Origin: Chloroflexota bacterium
Lineage (GTDB): Bacteria; Chloroflexota; UBA6077; CF-72
Direction: 5' to 3'
Assembly: GCA_019247515.1 (NCBI GenBank)
Contig: JAFAOS010000214.1
Span: 1-45,840, forward strand
Length of the DNA: 45,840 nucleotides
Shown: positions 44,949 to 45,840 of the stretch, piece by piece
Layout: every line of letters begins with the position of its first letter
Numbering within the stretch: the stretch's first letter is position 1
Notes under the pieces: generated by a model
Seen by the model: the letters and a program-made list of their open reading frames with translations, nothing else
Told to the model about the DNA's origin: nothing
Databases searched by the model: none
Program-made: the position numbers and the translations under genes

Positions 44949-44970
44949 GTATAGAACTGATGTTCTATAC
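44949..44970. promoter_or_regulatory. LexA-box-like palindrome
   Basis: A 22-bp perfect inverted repeat with 9-bp arms and a TGAT centre; the core is GAACTGATGTTC, matching the GAAC-N4-GTTC SOS box known for LexA of Gram-positive bacteria. A TATACT -10 box (44966-44971) overlaps its right end on the plus strand and TATACC overlaps the left end on the minus strand, so a bound repressor would block both directions. Confidence 0.65.
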
Positions 44971-44976
44971 TCTGCC

Positions 44977-45484
44977 ATGTTGCTCCTCGAAAGTCAAAAA
45001 CAAAAACAATGCAGCCAGTTCACGTTCAAGGACCAGGCGAAAGGCGTCCTGCACTCGTACTGCCGCGTGTGCCACGCCGCGTGGAATCGCGAGCACTACC
45101 GGCGCAATCGCGACACGTCACATCGCCACGGCGCGACGCAACAGCGCGCTCTACTACGACCGGAACACCCGACTCGTGATGGAGTACCTGCTGCAGCATC
45201 CGTGCGTGGATTGCGGCGAGGCTGACCCGCTGGTCCTGCAGTTCGACCATCGCGAGCCGGCCACCAAGCGGCGTGAGGTGAGCTGCATGATCAGAGACTA
45301 CGCATGGCCACAGGTAGAAGCGGAGATTGCCAAGTGCGACGTGCGTTGTGCCAACTGCCACCAGCGCCGCACCGCCCACCAACTCGGCTTCCGCAAGGTC
45401 TTTCTGGCAGGGGCGGCAGGGTTCGAACCTGCAAAACCTCTCGTTTTGGAGACGAGCGCTCTGCCAATTGAGCTACGCCCCTGA
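44977..45484 (+). pseudogene. HNH-type nuclease-like gene, frameshifted
   Basis: The ATG at 44977 lies only 6 bp after the -10 box, so the mRNA would be leaderless. The first frame gives QFTFKDQAKGVLHSYCRVCH then AAWNREHYRRNRDT to about 45117. The next frame (+1) resumes with HIATARRNSALYYDRNTRLV, then LLQHPCVDCGEADPLVLQFD and CDVRCANCHQRRTAHQLG, which carry the Cys pairs and the DH of an HNH-like fold. One extra base near 45117-45119 explains the break. The N-terminal Cys pair seen in relatives seems partly lost, and the 3' end runs into tRNA-Trp. Confidence 0.7.
45405..45482 (-). tRNA. tRNA-Trp (CCA), 3' CCA encoded
   Basis: Minus-strand cloverleaf. Acceptor AGGGGCG/CGCCCCT, D-arm GCTCAATTGGCAGAGC, anticodon loop CTCCAAA (anticodon CCA), T-arm GCAGGTTCGAACCCTGC, discriminator G followed by CCA at 45407-45405. 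It follows tRNA-Thr and rpmG, the arrangement that normally leads into secE-nusG, but here no secE follows. Confidence 0.97.
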
Positions 45485-45551
45485 GCTATGTGATTGTGTC
45501 CCCGGACTTATATCACCTGCCGCGGGCGGCAGCCAGTGTCGGCCGCCGCGG

Positions 45552-45716
45552 CTACTTCGTCTCGCGGTGCTCCGTGTGCTTGCGACACCGTGGACAAAAC
45601 TTCTGCAGCGTCAGTCGATCCGGATCGTTCCGCTTGTTCTTCTCAGTGTGATACGTCCGCTCGCGACAGTCGGCGCAAGCCAGAGTAATCAGGACGCGGT
45701 CTGCTTTCTTTGCCAT
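45552..45716 (-). CDS. rpmG: 50S ribosomal protein L33 (zinc-binding form)
   Basis: 54 residues: [20 protein letters not shown], then [20 protein letters not shown] and [14 protein letters not shown]. Cys14, Cys17, Cys41 and Cys44 form a zinc ribbon. It lies between tRNA-Thr and tRNA-Trp on the same strand, a widely conserved order. L28, L32 and L33 in this window are all zinc forms. Confidence 0.97.
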   Translation of the reverse strand: MAKKADRVLITLACADCRERTYHTEKNKRNDPDRLTLQKFCPRCRKHTEHRETK

Positions 45717-45764
45717 GTTGCTTTGCTACATACCTTCTAGTGGTGACCAGAGACTCGGTGACGG

Positions 45765-45836
45765 AGCCCATGGACAGGATCGAACTGTCGACCTCACCCT
45801 TACCAAGGGTGTGCTCTACCACTGAGCTACATGGGC
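45765..45836 (-). tRNA. tRNA-Thr (GGT)
   Basis: Minus-strand cloverleaf. Acceptor GCCCATG/CATGGGC, D-arm GCTCAGTGGTAGAGC, anticodon stem CACCC/GGGTG with loop TTGGTAA (anticodon GGT), T-arm GACAGTTCGATCCTGTC, discriminator T. CCA is not encoded. Reads toward rpmG. Confidence 0.97.
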
Positions 45837-45840
45837 CTGA

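Overview
This is a GC-rich, gene-dense bacterial chromosome segment. It looks like core genome from a member of the Chloroflexota, probably an uncultured one. That assignment is an inference. It rests on a small coiled-coil gene and a DUF177 gene ahead of rpmF-fabD-fabG-nusB-acpP, a DUF951 protein, and a polyamine cluster built on pyruvoyl enzymes. GTG and TTG starts are common. There are no rRNA genes, CRISPR arrays, transposases or prophage genes. Seven genes lie on typical housekeeping operon borders, and intergenic gaps are mostly tiny or negative.

Layout. 0-6 kb: rpoB (minus strand, cut by the window edge), a 460-bp gap with degenerate tandem repeats and hairpins, then the rod-shape operon mreB-mreC-mreD-rodA (minus). 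6-18 kb (plus, apart from rpmB): fmt-rlmN-rpe, rpmB on the other strand, fakA-degV-recG-rsmD, a small coiled-coil gene, DUF177, rpmF-fabD-fabG-nusB-acpP. 18-26 kb: tatC, a cupin and a small membrane protein; then on the minus strand a SWIM-finger protein, a short unknown, an RmlD-like reductase, tig, clpP and clpX. A divergent XRE regulator faces the SWIM gene, followed by a Bax-inhibitor-1 family protein. 26-32 kb: a polytopic membrane protein, MmcQ/YjbR and amidase genes, three tRNA genes (Phe, Val, Leu), an MFS transporter, DUF951 and pyrF. 33-36 kb: a PhnD-PhnC-PhnE importer. 36-38.4 kb: a methyltransferase, small membrane proteins, and a promoter-to-terminator structured leader or non-coding RNA. 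38.4-45.8 kb: an S41 peptidase, the polyamine operon pdaD-speH-speE-speB (minus), a small unknown, a CPBP protease, a DUF2461 protein, a LexA-box-like palindrome with a frameshifted HNH gene, then tRNA-Trp, rpmG and tRNA-Thr.

How genes work together. fakA and degV form a fatty-acid kinase module beside fatty-acid synthesis genes (fabD, fabG, acpP). tig-clpP-clpX couple folding and proteolysis. The four polyamine genes make a full arginine-to-spermidine route on paper, but the arginine decarboxylase lacks the serine that normally becomes the pyruvoyl group. The Phn genes are import only; no C-P lyase is present.

Most interesting items: a nested palindromic repeat inserted in frame in recG; a structured 340-nt transcript candidate at 37.2-37.6 kb; two genes (fabD, pyrF) whose only sensible start codon is CTG; the pdaD residue change; an Ig-like domain inserted into PhnE; a paired-operator XRE/SWIM switch; and the LexA-like palindrome ahead of a leaderless HNH gene.
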